NCBI RefSeq assembly: GCF_042879035.1 | Contig: NZ_JBIAOU010000007.1 | Coordinates: 124,001 to 188,000 of the forward strand | Source: Rhodococcus_G sp042879035 | GTDB taxonomy: Bacteria > Actinomycetota > Actinomycetes > Mycobacteriales > Mycobacteriaceae | Length of the DNA stretch: 64,000 nucleotides | Reading direction: 5' to 3' | Shown: positions 34,585 through 43,350 of the stretch, piece after piece | How the letters are laid out: each line of letters opens with the position of its first letter | Position numbering within the stretch: the first letter of the stretch is position 1 | Made by a program: the position numbers and the translations under genes | The notes under the pieces: generated by a model | Told to the model about the DNA's origin: nothing | The model's database searches: none | The model's input: the letters and a program-made list of their open reading frames with translations, nothing else

Positions 34585-35346
34585 ATGATCGTCAACGACA
34601 GCGTCGCGGTCGTCACCGGTGGCGCCTCGGGCCTCGGCCTCGCCACCACCAAGGCCCTCCTCGCCGACGGCGCGCAGGTCGTCATCATCGACCTGCCGTC
34701 CTCGAACGGCGAGACCATCGCCAAGGAGCTCGGCGACCGGGTCCGCTTCGCCGCGGCCGACGTCACCGACGAGTCCGCGGTCGCCGCGGCCCTCGATGTC
34801 GCGGAGTCCCTCGGCCCGCTGCGCGTCGCGGTGAACTGCGCCGGTATCGGCAACGCCATCAAGACCGTCAACAAGCAGGGTGCGTTCCCGCTGGACGCCT
34901 TCAAGAAGGTCGTCGACGTCAACCTGATCGGCACCTTCAACGTGCTCCGCCTTGCCGCCGAGCGGATCTCGAAGACCGAGCCGATCGACGGCGAGCGCGG
35001 CGTCATCATCAACACCGCCTCCGTCGCCGCGTTCGACGGCCAGATCGGCCAGGCCGCGTACTCCGCCTCGAAGGGCGGCGTCGTCGGCATGACCCTGCCG
35101 ATCGCCCGCGACCTCGCGTCGCTGCTGATCCGCGTCGTCACCATCGCCCCGGGCCTGTTCAAGACCCCGCTGCTGGGCTCGCTGCCCGAGGAGGCCCAGA
35201 AGTCCCTCGGTGGCCAGGTGCCGCACCCGTCGCGTCTGGGCGACCCGTCGGAGTACGGCGCCCTGGCAGCGCACATCGTCTCCAACCCGATGCTCAACGG
35301 CGAGACCATCCGTCTCGACGGCGCCATCCGCATGGCCCCGCGCTGA
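34585..35346 (+). CDS. SDR, 3-hydroxyacyl-CoA dehydrogenase type II-like
   Basis: This 253-residue SDR has the NAD motif TGGASGLG, Asp at the end of beta-2 (IIDLPS, hence NAD rather than NADP), the NCAGIG segment and catalytic YSASK. The sequence resembles HSD10-type 3-hydroxyacyl-CoA dehydrogenases. It fits between hydratase and thiolase in the same operon, which makes this assignment likely. Confidence 0.88.
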   Translation: MIVNDSVAVVTGGASGLGLATTKALLADGAQVVIIDLPSSNGETIAKELGDRVRFAAADVTDESAVAAALDVAESLGPLRVAVNCAGIGNAIKTVNKQGAFPLDAFKKVVDVNLIGTFNVLRLAAERISKTEPIDGERGVIINTASVAAFDGQIGQAAYSASKGGVVGMTLPIARDLASLLIRVVTIAPGLFKTPLLGSLPEEAQKSLGGQVPHPSRLGDPSEYGALAAHIVSNPMLNGETIRLDGAIRMAPR

Positions 35347-35371
35347 CGCATTCGTGATCGAGGAGGGGCCG

Positions 35372-35995
35372 ATGCAACCGCCGCAGGAAATCACCGCCGA
35401 CTGGCGCACCTTCGAGCCGACGGAGCTCGGCCCCATCCTCGACCACGCCCTGGAGGCGTTCGACGAGAACGGCTTCCACGGGACCACGGTCCGTGACCTC
35501 GCCCGCCGGGTGGGGGTCACGGTGCCGGCCCTGTACTACCACCACGAGAACAAGGAAGCCGTTCTCATGGCGCTGCTCGACACCGCGGTCCGCAACCTGA
35601 TCGACCGGTGCGAGGCCGCGGTCGCGGAAGCCGGCGAAGACCCACTGCTCCGCTTCACGAACTTCTACGAGGCCGTGGTGCTGAACATGACGCACCGCGC
35701 CCAGCAGTCCGCGCTCGACTCCGAGGTGCGACACCTGTCCCCGGAGAACCGCCGCCGCTACGCGGCAACCCGCAAACGACTCGAACTGATGGCGCTCGAC
35801 CTCGTGACGGACGGCACCCGGAAGGGCGTCTTCGCCGTCGACGACATCGCCGAGACGGTTCGTGCCCTGCTCGGCATGGCCCAGTCCATCGCCCGCTGGT
35901 TCCAGATCGACGGACCCCTGACCCCGGACGAGGTCGCCGACCGCTACACGGCGATCGCGCTGCGGGTCGTCGGTCGCCCCACCGCTTCCCGATAA
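35372..35995 (+). CDS. TetR regulator (KstR2-like), second paralog
   Basis: The 207-residue TetR has the helix-turn-helix GFHGTTVRDLARRVGVTVPA then LYYHHENKEAVL, and the same acyl-CoA-regulator tail (ALLGMAQSIARWF) as the protein at 29698. It lies inside the operon, so it is autoregulated if it binds TTAGCGATCGTTAA. ATG 35372 has GAGGAGGGG upstream. A GTG at 35354 is less likely. Confidence 0.87.
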   Translation: MQPPQEITADWRTFEPTELGPILDHALEAFDENGFHGTTVRDLARRVGVTVPALYYHHENKEAVLMALLDTAVRNLIDRCEAAVAEAGEDPLLRFTNFYEAVVLNMTHRAQQSALDSEVRHLSPENRRRYAATRKRLELMALDLVTDGTRKGVFAVDDIAETVRALLGMAQSIARWFQIDGPLTPDEVADRYTAIALRVVGRPTASR

Positions 35996-36017
35996 GCCGT
36001 ACCGCGAGGAGACTTTC

Positions 36018-37013
36018 GTGCTGTCCACCGCTTTCACCGAGACGTTCGGCGTCCGCCACCCCATCGTGCAGGGTGGCATGCAGTGGGTCGGCCGCGCCGA
36101 ACTCGTTGCCGCCGTTGCCAATGCCGGAGCACTCGGCATGATCACGGCACTCACCCAGCCCACCCCGGAGGATCTCGCCAAGGAGATCGCCCGCACCCGT
36201 GAGCTGACCGACCAGCCGTTCGGCGTGAACCTGACCATCCTGCCCGCGATCACCCCGCCCCCGTACGAGGAGTACCGGCAGGTCATCATCGACTCCGGCG
36301 TCAAGATCGTCGAGACCGCCGGCTCCAACCCCGCACCGCACCTGCCCGACTTCCACGCCGCCGGCGTCAAGGTCCTGCACAAGTGCACCAGCGTCCGGCA
36401 CGCCGTCAAGGCCCAGGACATCGGCGTCGACGGCATCAGCATCGACGGCTTCGAGTGCGCGGGACATCCCGGTGAGGACGATGTCCCCGGTCTGGTGCTG
36501 ATCGCCGCCGCGGCCGAGCAGATCTCCATCCCGATGATCGCCTCGGGCGGCTTCGGCGACGGACGCGGCCTGGTCGCCGCGCTCGCGCTCGGCGCGGACG
36601 GCATCAACATGGGCACCCGCTTCATGTGCACCGAGGAGTCGCCGATCCACCGCACCATCAAGGAGGCGATCGTCGCCGCGAAGGAGACGGACACCGAGCT
36701 GATCTTCCGGTCGCTGCGCAACACCGCCCGGGTGGCCAGCAACTCCGTCAGCCGCGAGGTCGTCGAGATCCTCGCGCGCGGTGGACAGTTCGAGGACGTG
36801 CGCGAACTCGTCGCGGGTGCCCGCGGTCGACTCGTGTACGAGAACGGCGACCCGGAGGCCGGCATCTGGACCGTCGGCACCGTGCAGGGCATCATCCACG
36901 ACATCCCGACCGCGGGTGAACTCGTCGAGCGGATCGTCGCCGACGCCGAGGCGCTGATCTCCGAGCGCCTCACCGGACTGCTCGACCGCGGAACCCAGAC
37001 CGTCACCGCCTGA
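36018..37013 (+). CDS. FMN oxidoreductase of nitronate monooxygenase fold
   Basis: This 331-residue TIM-barrel flavoprotein of the NMO/2-nitropropane dioxygenase family has HPIVQGGMQWVG, FECAGHPGEDD and ASGGFGDGRGL. Relatives include FabK enoyl reductases and IpdC, a flavin reductase of steroid-ring CoA thioesters in mycobacteria and rhodococci. Set between TetR and acyl-CoA dehydrogenase genes, it more likely reduces or oxidises a cyclic acyl-CoA than a nitronate. GCGAGGAGAC precedes the GTG start. Confidence 0.82.
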   Translation: MLSTAFTETFGVRHPIVQGGMQWVGRAELVAAVANAGALGMITALTQPTPEDLAKEIARTRELTDQPFGVNLTILPAITPPPYEEYRQVIIDSGVKIVETAGSNPAPHLPDFHAAGVKVLHKCTSVRHAVKAQDIGVDGISIDGFECAGHPGEDDVPGLVLIAAAAEQISIPMIASGGFGDGRGLVAALALGADGINMGTRFMCTEESPIHRTIKEAIVAAKETDTELIFRSLRNTARVASNSVSREVVEILARGGQFEDVRELVAGARGRLVYENGDPEAGIWTVGTVQGIIHDIPTAGELVERIVADAEALISERLTGLLDRGTQTVTA

Positions 37014-37033
37014 CCGAAGCGTAGGAGAACACC

Positions 37034-38191
37034 ATGCAGCGCAGACATTTCGACGCCGATCACGAGGACTACCGCGGCACCGTCCGCGAGTTCCTGGCCC
37101 GCGAGGTCGAACCCCACTACCTGCAGTGGGAGGAGGACCGGCTGATCGACCGCGCGTCGTACGTCGCCGCGGGCAAGTCCGGCATCCTCGGTCTCGGTGT
37201 CCCCGAGGAGTTCGGTGGCTCCGGCGTCACCGACTACCGCTTCCGGCAGGTCGTCACCGAGGAGATCGCCCGCACCGGCACCACCTCGTTCGGGTCCAGC
37301 CTCGCCCTGCAGGACGACATCGCGATCCCGTACATCCTGCACCTGGGCACCGCGGAGCAGAAGGACCGCTGGCTGCCGCGGATGGCGGCCGGTGAGCTGA
37401 TCGGCGCGATCGCCATGACCGAGCCCGGCGCGGGCTCGGATCTGCAGGGCGTCAAGACCACCGCGGTCCGCGACGGCGACGAGTGGGTCATCAACGGCCA
37501 GAAGACGTTCATCACCAACGGAATCCACTCCGACCTGGTGATCGTGGTGTGCCGCACCGACCCGAACGCGGGCAGCAAGGGCTTCTCGCTGATCGTCGTC
37601 GAGCGCGACACCCCCGGTTTCAGCCGGGGCCGCAAGCTGCACAAGGTCGGCCTCGCCGGCCAGGACACCGCAGAGCTGGTCTTCGAGGACGTGCGGGTGC
37701 CCGCGGAGAACCTGCTCGGCACCGAGGGCCGCGGCTTCATCCACCTGATGGAGAACCTGCCCCTCGAGCGCATCGGCATCGCCGTCGGTGCGATCACCGC
37801 GGCCCGGGCGGCGTACGAGTGGACGAAGAACTACGCGTTCGAACGCAAGGCGTTCGGAAAGCCGATCGGCGACCTGCAGAACACCCGGTTCGTGCTCGCG
37901 GAGATGCTCACCGAGATCGAGGTCACCGAATCGCACGTCGACCGCTGCGTGATCGCCCTGAACGCGGGCGAACTGACGGCCGTCGACGCGTCGAAAGCCA
38001 AGTGGTGGGCCACCGAGCTGCAGAAGCGTGTCGTCGACCGCGGCGTCCAGATCCACGGCGGCTACGGCTTCATGATGGAGTACCCGATCGGCCGGGCCTA
38101 CGTCGACACCCGCATCCAGACGATCTACGGCGGCACCACCGAGGTCATGAAGGAGATCATCGGCCGCGACATCGCCGCCGAGTTCACGTAG
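37034..38191 (+). CDS. Acyl-CoA dehydrogenase, LCAD type
   Basis: The 385-residue flavoenzyme has MTEPGAGSDLQG, the FAD motif QIHGGYGFMMEYP and IYGGTTEVMKE. The Glu of the medium-chain enzymes (YEGT) is Gly here, as in long-chain and isovaleryl-CoA dehydrogenases, where the base sits in another helix. It performs the first, alpha-beta oxidation. The ACAD at 55460 is a clear paralog (shared DRASYV/DRDTWL region and VPEEFGG). Confidence 0.92.
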   Translation: MQRRHFDADHEDYRGTVREFLAREVEPHYLQWEEDRLIDRASYVAAGKSGILGLGVPEEFGGSGVTDYRFRQVVTEEIARTGTTSFGSSLALQDDIAIPYILHLGTAEQKDRWLPRMAAGELIGAIAMTEPGAGSDLQGVKTTAVRDGDEWVINGQKTFITNGIHSDLVIVVCRTDPNAGSKGFSLIVVERDTPGFSRGRKLHKVGLAGQDTAELVFEDVRVPAENLLGTEGRGFIHLMENLPLERIGIAVGAITAARAAYEWTKNYAFERKAFGKPIGDLQNTRFVLAEMLTEIEVTESHVDRCVIALNAGELTAVDASKAKWWATELQKRVVDRGVQIHGGYGFMMEYPIGRAYVDTRIQTIYGGTTEVMKEIIGRDIAAEFT

Positions 38192-38221
38192 GCACACCCG
38201 CACTCGCAAAGGACGGCAAGG

Positions 38222-38983
38222 GTGTTCGATCTGACAGGCAAGCGGGCGCTGGTCACGGGCGGGTCCGCGGGAATCGGCCTCGGCATGGCCCGCGGGCTCG
38301 CGAAGGCCGGCGCCGACGTGGCGCTGTGGGGACGCTCCGAGGAGCGGTTGGGGAAGGCGGCCGCGGATCTCGCCGGGCACGGGTCGGGTCGGGTGTTCAC
38401 CCGGTCCGTCGACGTCGCCGACGAGCAGGCGGTCAAGGACGGAATCGCCGGCGTCACCGAGGAACTCGGGGGTCTCGACGTCCTCGTCGTGAACGCCGGT
38501 GTCGGTGTGCCGCTGGCGAAGTTCGTCGACTCGTCCACCGACGACTACCGCAGGGTGCTCGCCACGAACCTCGACGGCGCGTACTTCACGCTCCGCGAGG
38601 CGGCCCGGGTGCTGAGCGCGCAGGGCACCGGCGGGTCGGTGATCGTCACGTCGAGTCTCGGCGCGCTGCAGGGCGCCGGGCGCAACCAGGCCTACGCGAT
38701 GACCAAGGCGGGTGTCCTGGCGATGGCGAACGGCTGCGCGGTGGAGTTGGCACGCGAGGGCATCCGCGTCAACAGCGTCCTGCCCGGCTGGATCGCCACC
38801 GACATGACCGGCGGGCTGCAGGAGTGGGAGGCGTTCACCGAGAACGTGATCTCCCGGGTCCCGCTGGGCCGCTGGGGAACCCCCGAGGACTTCGAGGGCA
38901 TCGCGGTGTACCTGGCCAGCGACGCGGCCCGGTTCCAGACCGGCACCTCGACCCTCATCGACGGCGGTTACTCCATCTTCTGA
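38222..38983 (+). CDS. SDR oxidoreductase
   Basis: This 253-residue classical SDR has TGGSAGIGLG, NAGVGV, the Ser in IVTSSLG and catalytic YAMTK. A second-strand Arg (LWGRSEERLG) suggests NADP(H). It is the last gene of the operon, 30 bases after the acyl-CoA dehydrogenase and starting at GTG. The substrate is unknown. Confidence 0.87.
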   Translation: MFDLTGKRALVTGGSAGIGLGMARGLAKAGADVALWGRSEERLGKAAADLAGHGSGRVFTRSVDVADEQAVKDGIAGVTEELGGLDVLVVNAGVGVPLAKFVDSSTDDYRRVLATNLDGAYFTLREAARVLSAQGTGGSVIVTSSLGALQGAGRNQAYAMTKAGVLAMANGCAVELAREGIRVNSVLPGWIATDMTGGLQEWEAFTENVISRVPLGRWGTPEDFEGIAVYLASDAARFQTGTSTLIDGGYSIF

Positions 38984-39001
38984 CCCCCGTCACCACCGTA
39001 C

Positions 39002-39052
39002 GGCTGAAGGCCACCTTCGTTCGCTTCATGCGCATGAAGGTGGCCTTCAGCC
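39002..39052. repeat. 51-base palindromic repeat, copy 4
   Basis: The left arm is GGCTGAAGGCCACCTTCG and the right arm ends GGTGGCCTTCAGCC. The loop-proximal part has drifted (TTCGC against GCGCA). It is the first of two copies in the gap between the convergent SDR and flavin oxidoreductase genes. Confidence 0.87.
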
Positions 39053-39088
39053 GTGAATCCACTCCGTACGCCCGCTCACCCACCATGC

Positions 39089-39139
39089 GGCTGAAGGCGC
39101 CCTTCGTGCGGTTGGACCGCACGAAGGGCGCCTTCAGCC
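39089..39139. repeat. 51-base palindromic repeat, copy 5
   Basis: Perfect 23-base arms surround the loop TTGGA. It starts 36 bases after copy 4 ends. A long G-rich run (39140-39161) follows directly and leads into the stop codon of the convergent gene. Confidence 0.9.
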
Positions 39140-39161
39140 GGGAAAGGGGCGGGGGCGGGGG

Positions 39162-40136
39162 TCAGGCGTCGAGCAGGGCGGCCTTCGCGACGGCGTACTC
39201 GCTCGACAGGCGCGCGACGAGGTCCGCGGCGGGCACGACGGCGTCAATCGCGCCGACGCCGTGGCCGGCGCCCCAGATGTCGCGCCACGCCTTCGGCTTC
39301 GGGGTACCCTCCCCGTCGGCGGTGCCGAAGTCCATCGCGGACGGGTCCGACACCGCGAGGTCGTCGGGGTCGAGGCCGGCCGCGGAAATGCTGCCGCGCA
39401 GGTAGTTTCCGTGCACACCCGTGAAGAGGTTGGAGAACACGATGTCGTCGGCCTTCGAGTCGACGACCATCTGCTTGTACCCGTCGACGGCGCCCGCCTC
39501 CTCGGTGGCGATGAACGCCGAACCGATGTAGGCGAGGTCGGCGCCCGCGGCCTGTGCGGCGAGAATCGACCGGCCGTGCGCGATGGACCCGGACAGCAGC
39601 ACCGGGCCGTCGAACCACTGCCGGATCTCCTGCAGCAGCGCGAAGGGCGACTGGGTGCCCGCGTGGCCGCCGGCACCGGCGGAGACGGCGATCAGACCGT
39701 CGGCGCCCTTCTCGATCGCCTTGTGGGCGTACAGGTCGTTGATGATGTCGTGGAGCACGATGCCGCCGTAGGAGTGGATCGCGTCGTTGACGTCGGTGCG
39801 CGCACCGAGCGAGGTGATCACGATCGGCACCTCGAACTCGACGATCGTCGCGAGGTCCTCCTCGAGGCGGTCGTTGGACTTGTGCACGATCAGGTTCACC
39901 GCGAACGGCGCCGACGGCGCGTCGGGGTTGTTGGCGTCGTACTTGGCGAGTTCCTCGGTGATCCGGGTCAGCCACTCCCGCAGCTGCGGCTGCGGCCGCG
40001 CGTTGAGCGACGGGAAGGAACCGACGATGCCGGAGGTGCACTGGGCGATGACCAGGTCCGGGTTCGACAGGATGAACATCGGCGAAGCCACGACGGGCAG
40101 GCGAAGCCGGTCCTTCAGGATCGAGGGAAGTGCCAT
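39162..40136 (-). CDS. Nitronate monooxygenase-family flavoprotein
   Basis: The 324-residue FMN TIM-barrel protein has PVVASPMFI, SAGAGGHAGTQSPF (the GGHxG motif of nitronate monooxygenases) and LSGSIAHGRS. It is distinct from the family member at 36018. The TTAGCGATCGCTAG operator 46 bases upstream links it to the hydratase-thiolase operon, so a role on a pathway intermediate is likely. AAGGAG precedes the ATG. Confidence 0.83.
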   Translation of the reverse strand: MALPSILKDRLRLPVVASPMFILSNPDLVIAQCTSGIVGSFPSLNARPQPQLREWLTRITEELAKYDANNPDAPSAPFAVNLIVHKSNDRLEEDLATIVEFEVPIVITSLGARTDVNDAIHSYGGIVLHDIINDLYAHKAIEKGADGLIAVSAGAGGHAGTQSPFALLQEIRQWFDGPVLLSGSIAHGRSILAAQAAGADLAYIGSAFIATEEAGAVDGYKQMVVDSKADDIVFSNLFTGVHGNYLRGSISAAGLDPDDLAVSDPSAMDFGTADGEGTPKPKAWRDIWGAGHGVGAIDAVVPAADLVARLSSEYAVAKAALLDA

Positions 40137-40181
40137 GGGGTGCTCCTTACACAGTCGGTCCCAGGAGCATCTCACGGTTAC

Positions 40182-40195
40182 TTAGCGATCGCTAG
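40182..40195. promoter_or_regulatory. TTAGCGATCGCTAG operator
   Basis: A perfect 12-base palindrome, TAGCGATCGCTA (40183-40194), lies upstream of the flavin oxidoreductase gene. It matches the site at 32350 in 12 of 14 bases. The gap holding it is only 113 bases, between two genes of the same strand, so an independent promoter there is likely. Confidence 0.65.
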
Positions 40196-40249
40196 GGCGG
40201 GTCGGGACGGCCGCTTCGTGGCCTTCGTCACACAGCCGGACCGGCGGGA

Positions 40250-40882
40250 TCAGGCACCGTACGCGGCGGCCGCCTCCGGGGTGAGAATGCCCGGGACCAG
40301 GAAGTTCGTCAGCATCCGGCGGTGCTCCGGATCCTCGTCCGAGCCGAAGTCCATCCGCCCGACGAGGACGAGTTCCACGAGGGCGATCCACTGGCAGATC
40401 TCCGCGTTCGTGCGGTCTGCTCGCACCTCGCCGCGGTCGCGGGCCTCGTCGATGAGCGGACCCCACATCTCCTCCGTCAGCCGCGCGGCCAGGCCGGAGC
40501 TGCCGACGAGGGCGGTGGCGAGGTCCATGTGTTCGGGGCTCACGATGAGGCGGACGACGGGATCCTTGCGACCCCGGTCCACCAGGTAGATCAGCCCGTC
40601 GACGATCTGGTCGGCGAAGGTGTCGCGGCGGCGCAGAAAGGCCCGTGCCTTCGTGAACAGCCGCCGTGACCGCACCTCGATCAGCGACGTGATGAGGGTG
40701 TCGCGGTCGCTGAAGTACCGGTAGACGGTGGGCCGGGAGATGTTGGCTTCCTTGGCGATGTCGTCCATCGTGGTCTTCGCGACCCCGTACCGCTCGAAGG
40801 TGCGCTCGGCCGCCTCGAGGATCTGCCCGCGTGCCTCGTCGGGATTCTCGCTGAGGACACTGCCGGTTCGCCGTCGAGCCAT
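40250..40882 (-). CDS. TetR regulator (ARRR family), first of three
   Basis: The 210-residue TetR begins with the basic MARRR run. Its helix-turn-helix reads TTMDDIAKEANISRPTVYRYF and a conserved VSPEHMD block follows in the ligand domain. The TetR genes at 59324 and 59981 are close relatives, sharing SRPT.YRYF, EVRSRRLF-like and LVGRMDFG-like blocks. It is downstream of the hydratase at 40930. It may bind one of the shared operators in this island, but which one cannot be told. Confidence 0.86.
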   Translation of the reverse strand: MARRRTGSVLSENPDEARGQILEAAERTFERYGVAKTTMDDIAKEANISRPTVYRYFSDRDTLITSLIEVRSRRLFTKARAFLRRRDTFADQIVDGLIYLVDRGRKDPVVRLIVSPEHMDLATALVGSSGLAARLTEEMWGPLIDEARDRGEVRADRTNAEICQWIALVELVLVGRMDFGSDEDPEHRRMLTNFLVPGILTPEAAAAYGA

Positions 40883-40929
40883 GACACCCTTCTCCTGGAT
40901 CGGGCCGGGCGCCCTACCCCTCGCCGATG

Positions 40930-41781
40930 TTACCGCCGCGTACCGACGGCGTCGCCGAACAGGTCGGGCACCCCGTCCGAGACCCGGTCCGGGAACACCG
41001 GATCCCGCTTCTCCAGGAACGACTCGACGCCCTCGCGGGCATCGCCCGACGTTCCGCGCAGGTAGATCGCGAGGGAATCGGCGCGGTGCGCCTGTTCCGG
41101 GCTGTTTGCGCCGAGCATCCGCCACATCAGGTGCCGGGTCAGCGCCACCGACACCGGCGCCGTCCCGGTGACCATCTCGCGGGCGATCTCGACGGCCCGC
41201 TCCAGCACCCGATCCGCGGGCACGACCTCACTGACCAGGCCGTGTTCGAGCGCCTCGGCCACCGGAACCATCCGCCCGCCCAGGGTCCAGCGCAGGGCGG
41301 TCGAGATCCCGACGACCCGCGGCAGGAACCACGACGAGCACGCCTCGGGGACGATGCCCCGCTTGGTGAACACGAAACCGAATCGGGCGGTGTCCGATGC
41401 GATCCGCACGTCCGCGGGCAGCGTCATGGTCACGCCGACGCCCGCGGCGGGACCGTTGATCGCGGCGATCACCGGTTTGGTGGAGCGGTAGAACCGCAAC
41501 GCGACCAGTCCGCCCTTGTCGGCGGGTGCACCGCCGGTCTCCGGGTCGTCGCCGAGGACGAACGTGTCCCCGCCGCCGCCGAGATCCGCACCGGCACAGA
41601 ACGCCCGGCCGGTGCCCGTCAGCACGATCGCGCGGATCGAGTCGTCCGCGTCGCACTCGTCCATCACCTCGAGGAGGCGTTCGCACATCGTGTCGGTGAA
41701 CGCGTTCAGCCGGTCGGGCCGGTGCAGGCGCACCACCGCGATCTCGCCGTCCCGTTCGACAACCACCGAATCGTCTGCCAC
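40930..41781 (-). CDS. Enoyl-CoA hydratase/isomerase family protein
   Basis: This crotonase of about 283 residues has TGRAFCAGADLG, NGPAAGVGVTMTL and GIVPEACSSW. The latter resembles isomerase-type members. It follows an acyl-CoA synthetase gene closely on the same strand. GTG 41781 is chosen because GGAGG sits four bases before it. An in-frame ATG at 41799 lacks such a site. The substrate is unknown. Confidence 0.86.
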   Translation of the reverse strand: MADDSVVVERDGEIAVVRLHRPDRLNAFTDTMCERLLEVMDECDADDSIRAIVLTGTGRAFCAGADLGGGGDTFVLGDDPETGGAPADKGGLVALRFYRSTKPVIAAINGPAAGVGVTMTLPADVRIASDTARFGFVFTKRGIVPEACSSWFLPRVVGISTALRWTLGGRMVPVAEALEHGLVSEVVPADRVLERAVEIAREMVTGTAPVSVALTRHLMWRMLGANSPEQAHRADSLAIYLRGTSGDAREGVESFLEKRDPVFPDRVSDGVPDLFGDAVGTRR

Positions 41782-41803
41782 GACACCTCCATCACTCATC
41801 GGT

Positions 41804-43321
41804 TCACCGAACTTTCGTGAAACGCTCTGCCACGTCACGATACTCGGAGCGGATCGCGGTCTTCGACAACTTCCCGCTGGGAAGTCGGGGCAACGGTTCG
41901 TCGCGGATCACGACGTACCGGGGCACCTTGTAGTCGGCGACCACACGGTCGCAGTGTTCGACGATCGCGGCGGCGTCGACGTCTCCACTGATCGTGACGA
42001 TCGCGGCCGGGGTCTCGCCGAAACGCTCGTCGGCGGCGGCGATCACCGCGACCTCCTCGACACCGTCGATGTCGGCGATGACCCGCTCGATCTCGACCGG
42101 CGAGATGTTGATGCCGCCGGTGATGATGAGGTCCTTCATCCGATCGACGAACTTGACCCGCCCGCCGTCGTCGAGGGTGCCGAGGTCGCCGCTGTGCAGC
42201 CAGCCGTCCCGCAGCGCCTGCGCGGTGGACTCCTCGTCGTTCCAGTAGCCCGGGGTCACGCCGGGGCCGCGGAGCACGATCTCGCCCTCCTCTCCGGGGT
42301 CTGCGTCGGTGCCGTCGGGGCGAACGACCTTGATTTCGGTGAAGATCGAGCCGGTTCCGCACGTGTCGGGGTGCGTGAACGCCTCCGCCCGCGTGGTGGC
42401 GGTGGCGACCCCGCCGGCCTCGGTCATCCCGTAGATCTGCCGCAGCGCAACGCCCTTGTCGGCCCACGCCTTCAGCAGCGCGGGCGCGACTGCGGCACCG
42501 CCGACGATCGCGGTGCGCAGCGACGACATGTCGGCGGCCTCGAATTCGGGAGTGCGGGAGATGGCCTCGAACACCAGCGGCACCCCGAACAGCGCGTTGA
42601 CGCGATGCTCGCCGAGCAGTGCCGCGGCCCGGCCCGGCTTCAGCTCCTTCTCGATCACCAGCGTGTTGCCGAGCACCACCGACATCACCAGCCCCCACAC
42701 CAGTCCCGGCGTGAACACCAGCGGAAGCAGCAGCAGCGCAGTCGAACCCGGACGCAGTCCCTCCTCGGTGAGGCTGGCCTCGAAGACGATGTTGAGCAGC
42801 GTCCGGTTGGTGCAGACGACACCCTTCGACAGACCGGTCGACCCGCTGGTGAACAGGATGGCGACCGGGTCCTCGTAGCCGCGGTCGACCCGGAAGTCGT
42901 CGCGGTCGCCGCCCTGCAGTCCGGCGAAGTCGTCGAAGGAGAACGTGCGGAACTCGGCACCGAGGGCCCGGGTCTGCTGGATCTGCTCGGCGAACTCGGC
43001 CGGGGCGATGGTCGCCACCGCACCCGCGTCGTCGAGCACCTTGCGCAGCTCGGCCGGCTTGAGCCGCGGATTCAGCGGCACCAGAACGGCACCCGCCTCG
43101 AGCACACCGAGCGCGAGCACCGGCCAGGTGATCGAGTTGGGCCCGAGGACGCCGACCCGTTCCCCCGGCGCGATCCCGGCGTCGACGATCCGCCGCGCCA
43201 CCCGGCTCGACCAGTCCCGCAGTTCCCGGTAGGTCAACGTCTCGTCGCCGACGATCAGCGCCCGCTGATCGCCCTTGGTCTCGGCCCACCAGTGCAGTGC
43301 CGATCCGATCGTCGCAGCCAT
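41804..43321 (-). CDS. Acyl-CoA synthetase (class I adenylate-forming)
   Basis: The 505-residue ligase has FTSGSTGLSKGVV, IYGMTEAGG, GWLHSGDLG and the catalytic Lys in LPSGKLSKTAIR. It is shorter than the FadD at 17384 and resembles medium-chain, aryl or cyclic-acid CoA ligases. It is probably the activation step that feeds this catabolic island. AAGGA precedes the ATG. It is in an operon with the SDR at 43351 and the hydratase at 40930. Confidence 0.9.
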   Translation of the reverse strand: MAATIGSALHWWAETKGDQRALIVGDETLTYRELRDWSSRVARRIVDAGIAPGERVGVLGPNSITWPVLALGVLEAGAVLVPLNPRLKPAELRKVLDDAGAVATIAPAEFAEQIQQTRALGAEFRTFSFDDFAGLQGGDRDDFRVDRGYEDPVAILFTSGSTGLSKGVVCTNRTLLNIVFEASLTEEGLRPGSTALLLLPLVFTPGLVWGLVMSVVLGNTLVIEKELKPGRAAALLGEHRVNALFGVPLVFEAISRTPEFEAADMSSLRTAIVGGAAVAPALLKAWADKGVALRQIYGMTEAGGVATATTRAEAFTHPDTCGTGSIFTEIKVVRPDGTDADPGEEGEIVLRGPGVTPGYWNDEESTAQALRDGWLHSGDLGTLDDGGRVKFVDRMKDLIITGGINISPVEIERVIADIDGVEEVAVIAAADERFGETPAAIVTISGDVDAAAIVEHCDRVVADYKVPRYVVIRDEPLPRLPSGKLSKTAIRSEYRDVAERFTKVR

Positions 43322-43350
43322 GTCGTCCTTCTCCAGTCGAAATCGTCGGG

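Noticed and set aside
35294..38380. Minus-strand open frame of 1028 codons
   Set aside because: It is antisense to the TetR, flavin oxidoreductase and acyl-CoA dehydrogenase genes, all of which have clear motifs and ribosome sites.
32420..38983. Steroid-ring (KstR2/ipd) catabolic cluster
   Set aside because: TetR, thiolase and IpdC-like genes recall it, but ipdA/ipdB and fadE30-type genes are absent and the operator sequence differs.
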